NCBI RefSeq assembly: GCF_947494755.1 | Contig: NZ_CANLVZ010000022.1 | Span: forward strand, 1 to 47,068 | Source of the DNA: an uncultured Tateyamaria sp. | Lineage (GTDB): Bacteria > Pseudomonadota > Alphaproteobacteria > Rhodobacterales > Rhodobacteraceae | Length of the DNA stretch: 47,068 nucleotides | Reading direction: 5' to 3' | In this document: one piece after another, positions 25,709-34,490 of the stretch | Layout of the letters: each line of letters opens with the position of its first letter | Position numbering within the stretch: the first letter of the stretch is position 1 | Made by a program: the position numbers and the translations under genes | Notes under the pieces: generated by a model | Told to the model about the DNA's origin: nothing | The model's database searches: none | The model's input: only the letters and a program-made list of their open reading frames with translations

Positions 25709-26409
25709 GCGAATGGAAACAAAAACGGTTCTGGACGGATGCAGCAGCGGTTGAGACTGAACAAGGCTGGACCGTTCACCTTGATGGACGCGCGGTCAAG
25801 ACGCCCGCCAAGGCGGGGCTGATCCTGCCGACCCAAAGCATGGCTGAAGCAATCGCCGCCGAATGGGACGCGCAAGAGGACGAGATCAACCCGCTGAACA
25901 TGCCCTACACCCGCAGTGCGAACGCGGCCATCGACAAGGTGGCTATCCAGCATCGCGAAGTGGCGGACATGCTGGCCGCATACGGGGATGCGGATTTGCT
26001 ATGCTACCGCGCCGATGCCCCTGCCGGTTTGGTCGCGCGGCAGGCAGAGACATGGGATCCCTATCTGGATTGGGCGGCTGAGAAGTTTGGCGCGCGGCTG
26101 CATCTGCGCACGGGGGTCATGCACGAATCACAAGACGAAGATGCGCTAAAGCGGCTGTCTGATCGGGTCCATGCGCTGTCGCATTTCCAGCTTGCGGGCT
26201 TTCACGATCTTGTCAGCCTGTCGGGGTCCCTGGTGTTGGGACTTGCCGCTGCCCAAGATCTGCACCCGGTGCCTACGGTTTGGGCAGCTTCTCGGGTGGA
26301 CGAAATATGGCAGCAAGAGCAATGGGGCGAGGATGAGGAGGCCCAAGAGGTCGCCGAAATCAAGAAACAGTCGTTTTTGCACGCAAAATCGTTCTTTGAT
26401 GTCGCCTGA
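25705..26409 (+). CDS. ATP12-family F1-ATPase assembly chaperone
   Basis: A 234-residue ATP12 homologue (KRFWTDAAAVE near the start; DGRAVKTPAKAGLILPT; PYTRSANAAID; the central DLLCYRADAP and GARLHLRTG). ATP12 in mitochondria assists F1 alpha-subunit assembly; alphaproteobacteria carry it. The ATG overlaps the phosphatase stop (ATGA). It ends the six-gene operon; no clear terminator follows. Confidence 0.92.
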   Translation: MSEWKQKRFWTDAAAVETEQGWTVHLDGRAVKTPAKAGLILPTQSMAEAIAAEWDAQEDEINPLNMPYTRSANAAIDKVAIQHREVADMLAAYGDADLLCYRADAPAGLVARQAETWDPYLDWAAEKFGARLHLRTGVMHESQDEDALKRLSDRVHALSHFQLAGFHDLVSLSGSLVLGLAAAQDLHPVPTVWAASRVDEIWQQEQWGEDEEAQEVAEIKKQSFLHAKSFFDVA

Positions 26410-26482
26410 GTGCTGTGAGCGCAATCATCGACCGGGTGCCTAAATCCTGCGCGGTTTCGCATCGGTTTTGGTGAAGCGACCC

Positions 26483-26512
26483 TTGACGTTTTGCGATGAA
26501 TCCGGCCAAAGT
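26483..26512 (+). promoter_or_regulatory. Possible promoter of the bzt operon
   Basis: TTGACG followed after 18 bases by CAAAGT. The -35 is near consensus, the -10 is weak. It would leave a leader of about 105 bases with two hairpins: GGTGA-ACAC-TCACC near 26555 and CCGCCA-AAATA-TGGCGG at 26588-26604, the latter ending just before the GGAAGAGG ribosome-binding site. Confidence 0.35.
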
Positions 26513-26625
26513 GCCGCCCACTGGCAGGGGACAAACCCCTCCGGGGCTCCTTCGGCGTGGGTGAACACTCACCTCGCGCCGGTCGAACCGCCAAAATATG
26601 GCGGAAAATCAGGAAGAGGTAACTA

Positions 26626-27645
26626 ATGAAAAAATCCGTATTCTTTGGCGCGCTGACCGTCGCCGGCGTTGCTGCCGGTGTAGCGGCTGCTGGCACCCTT
26701 GATGATGTGAAAGCACGCGGCAAACTGAACTGCGGCGTGACCACCGGCCTGGTCGGCTTTGCCGCACCAGACGCCAACGGTGAATGGAATGGTTTTGACG
26801 TCGCCGTCTGCCGCGCCGTTGCTGCGGCTGTGCTGGGTGACGCGTCTGCTGTCGAATTCGTGCCTACAACCGGCAAAACGCGTTTCACCGCGTTGGCCTC
26901 GGGCGAAATCGACATGCTGGCCCGTAACACCACATGGACATTCTCGCGCGATGTGGACCTCAAGTTCACTTTCGTGGGCGTCAACTACTATGACGGCCAA
27001 GGCTTCATGGTTCCAAAAGAGCTGGGCGTTTCGTCGGCCAAGGATCTCGACGGGGCAACCGTCTGCATCCAGACCGGCACAACAACCGAGTTGAACCTGG
27101 CGGACTTCTTCCGCTCCAACAACATCAACTATGAGCCGGTTCCAATCGAAACCAACGCCGAAGCACAGCAACAGTACCTTGCCGGTGCCTGCGACGTCTA
27201 CACCACAGACGCCTCCGGTCTGGCCGCGACACGTGCGACTTTCGAAGCACCAGGCGATCACGTCCTGCTGCCCGAAATCATCTCCAAAGAGCCACTCGGC
27301 CCGCTTGTTCGCCACGGCGACAACGAATGGGGTGACGTGGTCCGCTGGACACTGAACGCACTGATCACAGCCGAAGAGCTGGGTGTCACATCGGCCAACA
27401 TCGCCGACATGGCATCCGCAGCCGGTGGCAACCCTGAAATCAACCGTCTGCTGGGCACCGAAGGTACCCTGGGCGAGATGCTGGGTCTGTCCGCTGATTG
27501 GGCCAAGAACGCGATCGCGGTCTCGGGCAACTACGGCGAGATCTTCGAGAAGAACATCGGTGAATCCACTCCGATCGGTCTGGCCCGTGGCCTGAACGCT
27601 CAGTGGACCGATGGTGGCCTGATCTACTCGCCGCCCTTCCGCTAA
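26626..27645 (+). CDS. bztA: General L-amino-acid ABC transporter, periplasmic binding protein
   Basis: A 339-residue solute-binding protein with a signal peptide (MKKSVFFGALTVAGVAAGVAAA, cleavage near residue 22) and the family-3 binding fold (GKLNCGVTTGLVGFA, GFDVAVCRAVAAAVLGD, RFTALASGEIDMLARNTTWT). Length and context fit BztA of Rhodobacter and AapJ of Rhizobium, which bind Glu, Gln, Asp, Asn and other L-amino acids. GGAAGAGG stands before the start. A strong hairpin follows the gene, separating it from the permeases. Confidence 0.92.
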   Translation: MKKSVFFGALTVAGVAAGVAAAGTLDDVKARGKLNCGVTTGLVGFAAPDANGEWNGFDVAVCRAVAAAVLGDASAVEFVPTTGKTRFTALASGEIDMLARNTTWTFSRDVDLKFTFVGVNYYDGQGFMVPKELGVSSAKDLDGATVCIQTGTTTELNLADFFRSNNINYEPVPIETNAEAQQQYLAGACDVYTTDASGLAATRATFEAPGDHVLLPEIISKEPLGPLVRHGDNEWGDVVRWTLNALITAEELGVTSANIADMASAAGGNPEINRLLGTEGTLGEMLGLSADWAKNAIAVSGNYGEIFEKNIGESTPIGLARGLNAQWTDGGLIYSPPFR

Positions 27646-27658
27646 ATCAACCAGCCAG

Positions 27659-27686
27659 GGGGCGCAGGGTCAAACCTGCGCCCCTT
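27659..27686 (+). terminator. Intercistronic hairpin after bztA
   Basis: GGGGCGCAGG-GTCAAA-CCTGCGCCCC: perfect 10-bp stem followed only by TT. It probably acts as a partial terminator or an RNA stabiliser, which would give the binding protein in excess over the permeases. Confidence 0.6.
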
Positions 27687-27811
27687 GCGCATCAGGGCAC
27701 AAGATCGCTGAAAACAGCGGCAGCCATGCCCGAAGTGCAGACAACAACTGAACACCGGCCCCGCGCCTATGTGCGACAAAAATCAAGGCCGGAACCACGG
27801 GGACCACCACG

Positions 27812-29023
27812 ATGTCAACCATCACCGACCCTCCACAGGGATCGTTCCGCCTGTCGATGTTGCTTAACGACACACGGTACAGAGGCTACACCTTCCAATT
27901 CATCGCGCTTGTTTTGCTGATCGGGGCCATGGGCTATCTGATGAGCAACCTGTTCTCGAACCTGGCGGCGCAGGGCCTCAACATTTCCTATCAGTTCCTC
28001 GATGAACCGGCCGGGTACGGTATTGCGCAGACGATGGTGGAGTATACCAGCCAGTCGTCGCACCTTCAGGCGGCTTGGGTTGGCATTCTGAACACGCTGC
28101 TGGTTGCCTTTCTGGCCTGTGTCACAGCCACAATTCTCGGCGTGACGGCTGGCGTGCTGCGTCTGTCGAAAAACTGGCTCGTGGCCAAGCTGATGTCGGC
28201 CTATGTCGAAGCGTTCCGCAATGTGCCCGTGCTGATCTGGATCCTCGTGATCAACACCATCGTGATCACCATGCCGTCCCCGCGGGCCTATCGGGGCGAA
28301 ACACCGGACACCGAGATGCTGTTCGGGCTGATCGCCTATACCAACCGCGGCGTCTATATTCCGGCCCCCACATTCGGGCCCGGGTCAATGGTCGTGGTTC
28401 TGGTGTTCCTCGCATCGATCCTCGGTATCTTCATGTACCGCCGCTATGCGATCAAACAGCTTTACGATCATGGGCGCGACCTGCCCACGTTCCTGCCATC
28501 ACTGGCGCTGTTCTTTATCCCGACACTGCTGGCCTATTTCATCATGGGCCGTCCCATCGGAGTCGATGTGCCAGCGCTGCAAGGCTTCAACTTTCAGGGA
28601 GGGACCCAGATCGGACGCCCCCTGATCGCGCTTTGGCTGGCCTTGTCGATCTATACAGGGGCCTTCATCGCCGAAAACGTGCGCGCCGGTATTCAGGCGG
28701 TCAGCAAGGGACAAACCGAGGCGGCGGCGTCGCTCGGGCTACGCCCCAACCGGGTGATGAACCTGGTCGTGCTGCCACAGGCGCTGCGGGTCATCATCCC
28801 GCCACTGATTTCGCAATTCCTCAATATCACCAAGAACTCGTCGCTGGCGATTGCGGTGGGATACGAGGATATCACCGCGACACTGGGCGGCATCACCCTG
28901 AACCAGACAGGGCGCGCGATTGAATGTATCCTGCTGCTCATGCTGTTCTATCTGACGATCAGCTTGCTGATTTCGGCGGTGATGAACGTCTACAACAACT
29001 CCGTCAGCCTGAAGGAGCGTTGA
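27812..29023 (+). CDS. bztB: General L-amino-acid ABC transporter, permease 1
   Basis: A 403-residue inner-membrane permease with about eight hydrophobic segments. The EAA loop for ATPase contact is at GQTEAAASLGLRPNRVMNLV, with VLPQALRVIIPP after it. The long N-terminal part before the transport domain is typical of BztB/AapQ. AUG follows a weak ribosome-binding region. bztC starts one base after its stop. Confidence 0.92.
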   Translation: MSTITDPPQGSFRLSMLLNDTRYRGYTFQFIALVLLIGAMGYLMSNLFSNLAAQGLNISYQFLDEPAGYGIAQTMVEYTSQSSHLQAAWVGILNTLLVAFLACVTATILGVTAGVLRLSKNWLVAKLMSAYVEAFRNVPVLIWILVINTIVITMPSPRAYRGETPDTEMLFGLIAYTNRGVYIPAPTFGPGSMVVVLVFLASILGIFMYRRYAIKQLYDHGRDLPTFLPSLALFFIPTLLAYFIMGRPIGVDVPALQGFNFQGGTQIGRPLIALWLALSIYTGAFIAENVRAGIQAVSKGQTEAAASLGLRPNRVMNLVVLPQALRVIIPPLISQFLNITKNSSLAIAVGYEDITATLGGITLNQTGRAIECILLLMLFYLTISLLISAVMNVYNNSVSLKER

Positions 29024-29024
29024 G

Positions 29025-30323
29025 ATGTCTGATACACACGCACACTCCGTCGCATACGTGCGCGAAACGCAACTGCCTCAGCAACCGCCCCCTTCGACGG
29101 CGGCAGGACCGGTTAAATGGACGAAGGACAACCTGTTCTCGAACATCCCCTACACGATCCTGACGCTCGCGGCGATCTACTGCATCTACCTGATCTTGTC
29201 GGGCTTTTTGCCCTGGGCGCTGAACGGTGTCTGGAACACAAGCAACATCCGTGAATGCCGCGAAGTCCTCGAAGGCGCGACGGGGGGCTGTTTCTCGGTT
29301 CTGACGGAGCGATGGAACCAGTTGGTCTTCGGCACAGGCTATGAACGCTCGCAATACTGGCGGCCGACGCTGGCCTTTGCGTTGCTGTTCGTCGCGGCGG
29401 CACCAGTTCTGTTTCAGAAACTACCCAAGGGGATGCTGGCCTTTACCGCGATCTACCCGTTCCTCGCGTTCTACCTGATCTGGGGGGGCACGATCTATAC
29501 GCCGATCCTCGCGATGGTCGGGTTCGTAGTGGGTTATGTGGTCTACAGCCGCTTGGTCGCAGGATCGTTCGCGGCCGGCTTCTTTGGTGGCTTGGCGGCT
29601 GCCGTCGTCACATGGTGGCTTGGCGGCATCGTTGTCTCCGCAATCACGCCCGACGAGACGTTCCTGGCCGCGGTGCCAAGTCGTGACATGGGGGGCTTCA
29701 TGCTCAACATGATCCTTGGGGTCGTCTGCGTTTCGCTGTCGCTGCCCATTGGGATCGCGCTGGCACTGGGTCGTCAGTCGAACATGCCCATCATCAAATG
29801 GATTTGCGTGATCTTCATCGAATTCATCCGCGGTGTGCCGCTGATCACCCTGCTGTTCGTGGCAAACGTGATCCTGGCGTTCTTCTTTCCGCCGGGCACG
29901 AATTTCGACCTGATCCTGCGGGTGATCATCATGATCACGATGTTCTCGGCGGCCTATATCGCCGAGGTGATCCGGGGGGGCTTGGCGGCCTTGCCACGGG
30001 GGCAATATGAAGCGGCGGACTCACTGGGTCTGGATTATGCGCAAGCGATGCGGCTGATCATTCTGCCTCAGGCGCTCAAAATCTCGATCCCCGGCATCGT
30101 GAACGTGGCCGTTGGGCTGTTTAAGGACACTACCCTCGTGTCGGTCATTTCGATGTTCGACCTTGTGGGGATGATCCGTGGCCCCATCCTCGCCTCGACC
30201 GATTGGAATGGCGTCTATTGGGAACTCTGGGCCTTTGCCATCACGCTGTTTTTCGTCGTTTGCTACGGCATCTCACAATATTCGCAGTGGCTCGAACGCC
30301 AACTCGCGACCGATCACCGCTGA
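29025..30323 (+). CDS. bztC: General L-amino-acid ABC transporter, permease 2
   Basis: A 432-residue permease, near the length of Rhodobacter BztC and longer than Rhizobium AapM. Several hydrophobic segments precede the transport domain; EAA loop GQYEAADSLGLDYAQAMRLI followed by ILPQALKISIPG. The first 45 residues are hydrophilic. It forms the membrane channel with BztB. bztD follows after 15 bases. Confidence 0.92.
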   Translation: MSDTHAHSVAYVRETQLPQQPPPSTAAGPVKWTKDNLFSNIPYTILTLAAIYCIYLILSGFLPWALNGVWNTSNIRECREVLEGATGGCFSVLTERWNQLVFGTGYERSQYWRPTLAFALLFVAAAPVLFQKLPKGMLAFTAIYPFLAFYLIWGGTIYTPILAMVGFVVGYVVYSRLVAGSFAAGFFGGLAAAVVTWWLGGIVVSAITPDETFLAAVPSRDMGGFMLNMILGVVCVSLSLPIGIALALGRQSNMPIIKWICVIFIEFIRGVPLITLLFVANVILAFFFPPGTNFDLILRVIIMITMFSAAYIAEVIRGGLAALPRGQYEAADSLGLDYAQAMRLIILPQALKISIPGIVNVAVGLFKDTTLVSVISMFDLVGMIRGPILASTDWNGVYWELWAFAITLFFVVCYGISQYSQWLERQLATDHR

Positions 30324-30338
30324 TAAGGAGTGGATGAC

Positions 30339-31142
30339 ATGACTGATATGACCACCAACACCCCCGATGCCGGCGATCTGCCGCATGTGGCTCCCAACGT
30401 GTCCTCGCAGGTCGCTGTGTCGATCGAGAACATGAACAAGTGGTACGGCTCGTTCCATGTGCTGCGTGACATCGACCTGACCGTCTATCAGGGCGAGCGG
30501 ATCGTGATCGCAGGGCCATCAGGGTCCGGCAAATCCACGCTGATCCGCTGCATCAACGCGCTCGAGGAACACCAGCAGGGCAAGATCACCGTCGATGGCA
30601 CCGTGCTTTCCTCGGACCTCAAGAACATCGACAAGATCCGGTCGGAAGTGGGCATGTGTTTCCAGCACTTCAACCTGTTCCCGCACCTGTCGATCCTTGA
30701 GAACTGCACGCTGGCCCCGATCTGGGTGCGCAAGACGCCCAAGAAAGAGGCCGAGGAAATCGCGATGCACTTCCTCGAAAAGGTGAAGATCCCGGATCAG
30801 GCCGACAAGTATCCCGGTCAGTTGTCGGGTGGGCAGCAGCAGCGGGTCGCCATCGCGCGCAGCTTGTGCATGCGCCCGCGCATCATGCTGTTCGACGAAC
30901 CGACGTCCGCCCTTGACCCCGAGATGATCAAGGAAGTGCTCGACACCATGGTCGAGCTTGCCGAAGAGGGCATGACCATGCTGTGCGTCACTCACGAGAT
31001 GGGCTTTGCCCGTCAGGTCGCCAACCGCGTGATCTTTATGGATGAAGGGCAGATCGTTGAACAGAACGAGCCCGAAGAGTTCTTTAACAACCCGAAAAGC
31101 CCACGGACACAGCTGTTCCTCAGCCAGATCCTTGGACACTGA
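30339..31142 (+). CDS. bztD: General L-amino-acid ABC transporter, ATP-binding protein
   Basis: A 267-residue ABC ATPase. Walker [11 protein letters not shown]-loop ([11 protein letters not shown]), signature [15 protein letters not shown], Walker [17 protein letters not shown]-loop [11 protein letters not shown] take the ATG at 30339, eight bases behind AAGGAG; the GTG at 30330 overlaps that site. It completes the bztABCD operon and is followed by repeat copy 9 and a terminator. Confidence 0.94.
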   Translation: MTDMTTNTPDAGDLPHVAPNVSSQVAVSIENMNKWYGSFHVLRDIDLTVYQGERIVIAGPSGSGKSTLIRCINALEEHQQGKITVDGTVLSSDLKNIDKIRSEVGMCFQHFNLFPHLSILENCTLAPIWVRKTPKKEAEEIAMHFLEKVKIPDQADKYPGQLSGGQQQRVAIARSLCMRPRIMLFDEPTSALDPEMIKEVLDTMVELAEEGMTMLCVTHEMGFARQVANRVIFMDEGQIVEQNEPEEFFNNPKSPRTQLFLSQILGH

Positions 31143-31153
31143 TTGAGAGGTTG

Positions 31154-31176
31154 GGCGGACGACACCTCCGCCTTAC
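31154..31176 (+). repeat. Palindromic repeat, copy 9
   Basis: GGCGGACG-ACA-CCTCCGCC followed by TTAC; one mismatch in the arms compared with copies 1 and 6. It starts 12 bases after the bztD stop. Confidence 0.7.
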
Positions 31177-31224
31177 GGGCACACGCCATTGGGGCATCGC
31201 GTATATGCGGGGTGCCCTTTTTTT
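31177..31224 (+). terminator. Terminator after bztD
   Basis: GGGCAC pairs with GTGCCC across an inner region that can form further pairs, followed by seven Ts. It closes the transporter operon. Confidence 0.7.
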
Positions 31225-31302
31225 GTGATCGACCAAGAAAGCCTTGTCAGGTCAAACGTTATGGTCGACCGTCCCCGTAAATAATCTGAGCAGGAGCAGT
31301 GC

Positions 31303-32085
31303 GTGGAACACCACCAGATCTCGGTCAAAGGCCGGACTTTCAACGTGCACCAAGGGCGCTATGACCGCTTTTGGCGTCGTGTTTTGCGCGGAAACTGGGA
31401 ACCCGAGACATACCAGACCTTTGACCGGTACATTGACCAGGAAACGCTCGTGATCGATTTCGGCGCTTGGATCGGGTCGACTGCCTTTTACGGGGCGCAA
31501 CTGGCCAAGCTGTGCCTGGCCTTCGAGCCAGACCGCAGCGCATTCAAGGAATTGAAGGCCAATCTCAAGCTGAACAAAGACGCGGACTGGGCCGACCGGA
31601 TCAAGATATTTGATGAGGGCATCCATGCCTCGGGTGAGCCGATTTCAATCAACTCCTCAGGTGAAGGGGGCGACTCGATGTCGAGCGCGTTGTTTGCCAA
31701 TCGCCCGACGCAATGGACGGTGCAGACGCGACGCCTTCAGGATGTCGTGACGGAGTTTTGCGGTGACGCCAAGAAGGTGTTCGTGAAGATGGATATCGAG
31801 GGCGGCGAATACGAGTTGATCCCCTCGCTCAAGGACTTGATGGCGCAGCCTGACTATGTGTTTTCCATCGAATTTCACCATCGCATGTTCTTTCGTTCAC
31901 ACAAGATGGGCGCGGATGACAACCCGGACTGGCGCGAGACCTATGACACCAAGATGCAAGCGGTCATTGATGCGTTGCCATGGAATCGTAACATGATGAC
32001 GGACAGTGGCATTGCACTGGACGCGGATGGTGTGAAGGGTCTGATGCTGGGCAAGAACGAGGCAGATACGCTGATTATCAGCTGA
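31303..32085 (+). CDS. FkbM-family methyltransferase
   Basis: A 260-residue SAM-dependent methyltransferase-like protein. Motif I LVIDFGAWIGSTAFYG at 49-64, followed by LAFEPDRSAFKELKANLKLN, and VKMDIEGGEYELIPSL, the FkbM-type motif around the catalytic region. The substrate is unknown; relatives methylate sugars, lipids or natural products. It starts with GTG at 31303, with CAGGAGC upstream. It stands alone, and its stop codon directly abuts the stop of the convergent ferredoxin gene. Confidence 0.85.
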   Translation: MEHHQISVKGRTFNVHQGRYDRFWRRVLRGNWEPETYQTFDRYIDQETLVIDFGAWIGSTAFYGAQLAKLCLAFEPDRSAFKELKANLKLNKDADWADRIKIFDEGIHASGEPISINSSGEGGDSMSSALFANRPTQWTVQTRRLQDVVTEFCGDAKKVFVKMDIEGGEYELIPSLKDLMAQPDYVFSIEFHHRMFFRSHKMGADDNPDWRETYDTKMQAVIDALPWNRNMMTDSGIALDADGVKGLMLGKNEADTLIIS

Positions 32086-32700
32086 TCAGCCGCGAAATGC
32101 CTTCATGTGGAATGCGCTTTGCGCGTCTGCCCGGTCGAACGTCTGGCTGATCGGGCAGGCCCGCCGCGCGCGGCAACCCAATTTCATGCAGTCGGCCCCG
32201 GGTGGCGTATCAAGATACGCCTTACAGGTCGGCACATCGTAGGCGTGCATGTCGCTGAGCGCGTTGACGGGGCAGGCAGCAACACACGGGTGATCCGTAC
32301 AGGCCTCGCAAGGAGAAGGCTGCGCTGGAGCAGGTTTGAGCGCTGCGTCAAAGATCAGCGCCCCCCGGATCGAAATCATCAGACCTGCGGTGTCATGCAC
32401 CATCATTCCAGTCGGGCTTTGCCAGAAACGCCCGGTGCCGATTGCCCACTTGATAAACGGTGCGTAAGGCGGCCCATCAGAGGGAAAGACGGCCTGCGCC
32501 TGCACGCGCGCGGCCAATGGTTCGATCACCCGCTTTGAATAGCGGTCAATCGGGTCCGCCTTGCCGTCGTGGTATTCCGGTGCAGCGGTGAAGGCCTGCC
32601 AAAAGGTTGCATCCGCCCCGACCAGCACCCGGTCCGCGTCATGCCCCATGACAAACATGCCATGAGGGCCCACGTCGTCAGCGATGGCGTGCAGTATCAT
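32086..32700 (-). CDS. Ferredoxin-like protein with two 4Fe-4S clusters
   Basis: A 204-residue protein whose C-terminal half carries eight cysteines: C131, C134, C139, C143 (CEACTDHPCVAACPV) and C159, C171, C176, C182 (CMKLGCRARRACPI), arranged like the 4Fe-4S double-cluster domain of QueG-type proteins. The N-terminal 120 residues have no known catalytic motif to me. It probably passes electrons; the desaturase-like gene upstream, which it overlaps by four bases, is a possible partner. Confidence 0.8.
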   Translation of the reverse strand: MILHAIADDVGPHGMFVMGHDADRVLVGADATFWQAFTAAPEYHDGKADPIDRYSKRVIEPLAARVQAQAVFPSDGPPYAPFIKWAIGTGRFWQSPTGMMVHDTAGLMISIRGALIFDAALKPAPAQPSPCEACTDHPCVAACPVNALSDMHAYDVPTCKAYLDTPPGADCMKLGCRARRACPISQTFDRADAQSAFHMKAFRG

Positions 32701-33491
32701 TTGCGTGCGAAAGGCAGGCTCATCGACCAGCCGAACCGGGCCGGGCGGTCATCTTGCCATTCAAGACCTACCTCCATCTCGTCATGTCCGGCAGCGGGTT
32801 GCGCGATGTAGGTGCCAAACATCTGATCCCAGATCGACAGTGAGAACCCGTAATTGCTATCATGTTCATGACGATGCACCGAGTGGTGCACGCGGTGCAT
32901 GTCCGGTGTCACGAGAACGCGGCGCACGACGGCGTCCACTGCGAGCGGCAGTCGAATATTGGCGTGGTTGAACATGGCGGTGCCGTTCAGGATGATCTCG
33001 AACAGGATCACCGCGATGGCGGCGGGGCCAAGCAGGTAGACGAGGCCGATCTTCAGCAGCATCGACAACCCAATCTCGACCGGATGAAAGCGGATGGCGG
33101 TCGTCACATCCATATCAACGTCCGCATGATGCACGCGGTGCAACCGCCACAGGATCGGGACTTTGTGCGTGATCAGGTGTTGCGCCCAGATCGCGAAATC
33201 GAGGATGAGGATCGCAGCGATCACCTCGATCCACAACGGCAGGTCAATGGCGTTGAACAAGCCCCAGCCCTGCATCTGCGCGTCCGCCGCCGCGCCGACC
33301 GCGAGCAAAGGCAGACCCACAGCCATCAACCGCAGCAGCACCGTATTGGCGATGGTGATGCCCCAATTGGTCATCCACCGCTTGCTGCGCTGTTGGGTGC
33401 GTATGCGGCGCGGGGCCAGCGTTTCAACAGCAGCAAAGAGCGAGAACAGGCCCAGAAAGACCACAAGGCGAATGAGTGCTTCGTTTTCCAT
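32697..33491 (-). CDS. Sterol desaturase / fatty acid hydroxylase family membrane protein
   Basis: A 264-residue membrane protein with the di-iron histidine clusters of the family: HLITH at 105-109, HRVHH at 118-122 and HRVHH at 199-203, between hydrophobic segments. Relatives oxidise sterols, carotenoids or fatty acids. The stop overlaps the start of the ferredoxin-like gene, so the two are probably co-translated, which suggests a dedicated electron donor. It follows argB after 59 bases on the same strand. Confidence 0.87.
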   Translation of the reverse strand: MENEALIRLVVFLGLFSLFAAVETLAPRRIRTQQRSKRWMTNWGITIANTVLLRLMAVGLPLLAVGAAADAQMQGWGLFNAIDLPLWIEVIAAILILDFAIWAQHLITHKVPILWRLHRVHHADVDMDVTTAIRFHPVEIGLSMLLKIGLVYLLGPAAIAVILFEIILNGTAMFNHANIRLPLAVDAVVRRVLVTPDMHRVHHSVHRHEHDSNYGFSLSIWDQMFGTYIAQPAAGHDEMEVGLEWQDDRPARFGWSMSLPFARK

Positions 33492-33550
33492 GGGCCATAT
33501 CTACTGCACAACGCCCGACCGGCAATGCGGCGCAGGGACACATTTGCGTG

Positions 33551-34414
33551 TCAGCGCGGGCGGATGATCGACCCGGCACCGTGGTCGGTAAACAATTCCA
33601 GCAGGCAGGCGTTGGGCGCGCGCCCATCAAGGATCACGACCGCACGCACGCCGCTTGCGATGGCATCCAGCGCGGTTTCGGTCTTGGGGATCATGCCGCC
33701 CGCGATGGTGCCGTCCTCGGTCATGGTGCGGATCTGGTCGGCGGTGATTTCGGTCACAACCTCGCCCGCCGCGTTCTTGACGCCGGACACATCGGTCAGC
33801 AGCAACAGGCGGTCCGCCTTCAGCGCGCTCGCGATGGCACCTGCCGCCGTGTCGCCGTTGATGTTGAATGTCTCGCCATTCCGGCCCGCCCCAAGGGGGG
33901 CAATCACCGGGATCATGGACGTCTCGAACAAGGTCTTGAGGATCGACGGGTCCATCTGCGCGGGCGTGCCGACCAGACCCAATTGCGGGTCCGTCTGATC
34001 ACAGGTCATCAGGTTGGCGTCTTTGCCAGACAGGCCCACAGCCCGCCCCCCGGCCCGGTTGATCGCCTGTACGATCCGTTTGTTCACGCGGCCAGACAGG
34101 ACCATCTCGACCACATCCATTGTGGCCGCATCCGTAACGCGTTTGCCATTCACGAACTCGGACGCGATATCGAGCCGCTCGAGCATCTCGTTGATCATTG
34201 GCCCGCCGCCATGCACGATCACCGGGTTCACGCCCACCTGACGCATCAGCACAACGTCATTGGCAAAGCTCGCCATGCCCTCGTCGCTGCCCATCGCGTG
34301 CCCGCCCAGTTTGATCACCACGGTCGCGCCCGAATAGCGCTGCATGTAGGGCAGCGCTTGGGACAGGGTGCGGGCGGTGGCGATCCAGTCGCGGTTCATC
34401 TCTTGGGTCTTCAT
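33551..34414 (-). CDS. argB: Acetylglutamate kinase
   Basis: A 287-residue ArgB, second step of arginine synthesis. N-terminal [48 protein letters not shown] and the C-terminal [13 protein letters not shown] are present. The N-terminal helix of about 25 residues before the core is the form seen in arginine-inhibited hexameric enzymes. The gene lies 76 bases behind engB. Confidence 0.96.
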   Translation of the reverse strand: MKTQEMNRDWIATARTLSQALPYMQRYSGATVVIKLGGHAMGSDEGMASFANDVVLMRQVGVNPVIVHGGGPMINEMLERLDIASEFVNGKRVTDAATMDVVEMVLSGRVNKRIVQAINRAGGRAVGLSGKDANLMTCDQTDPQLGLVGTPAQMDPSILKTLFETSMIPVIAPLGAGRNGETFNINGDTAAGAIASALKADRLLLLTDVSGVKNAAGEVVTEITADQIRTMTEDGTIAGGMIPKTETALDAIASGVRAVVILDGRAPNACLLELFTDHGAGSIIRPR

Positions 34415-34490
34415 CTTGTGGCGGCCTTTGGCTTTGCGCGGTTATCGGGAATTGCCGAGCCGCACGCAAGCCATGTCGTCATGCGCCGCG

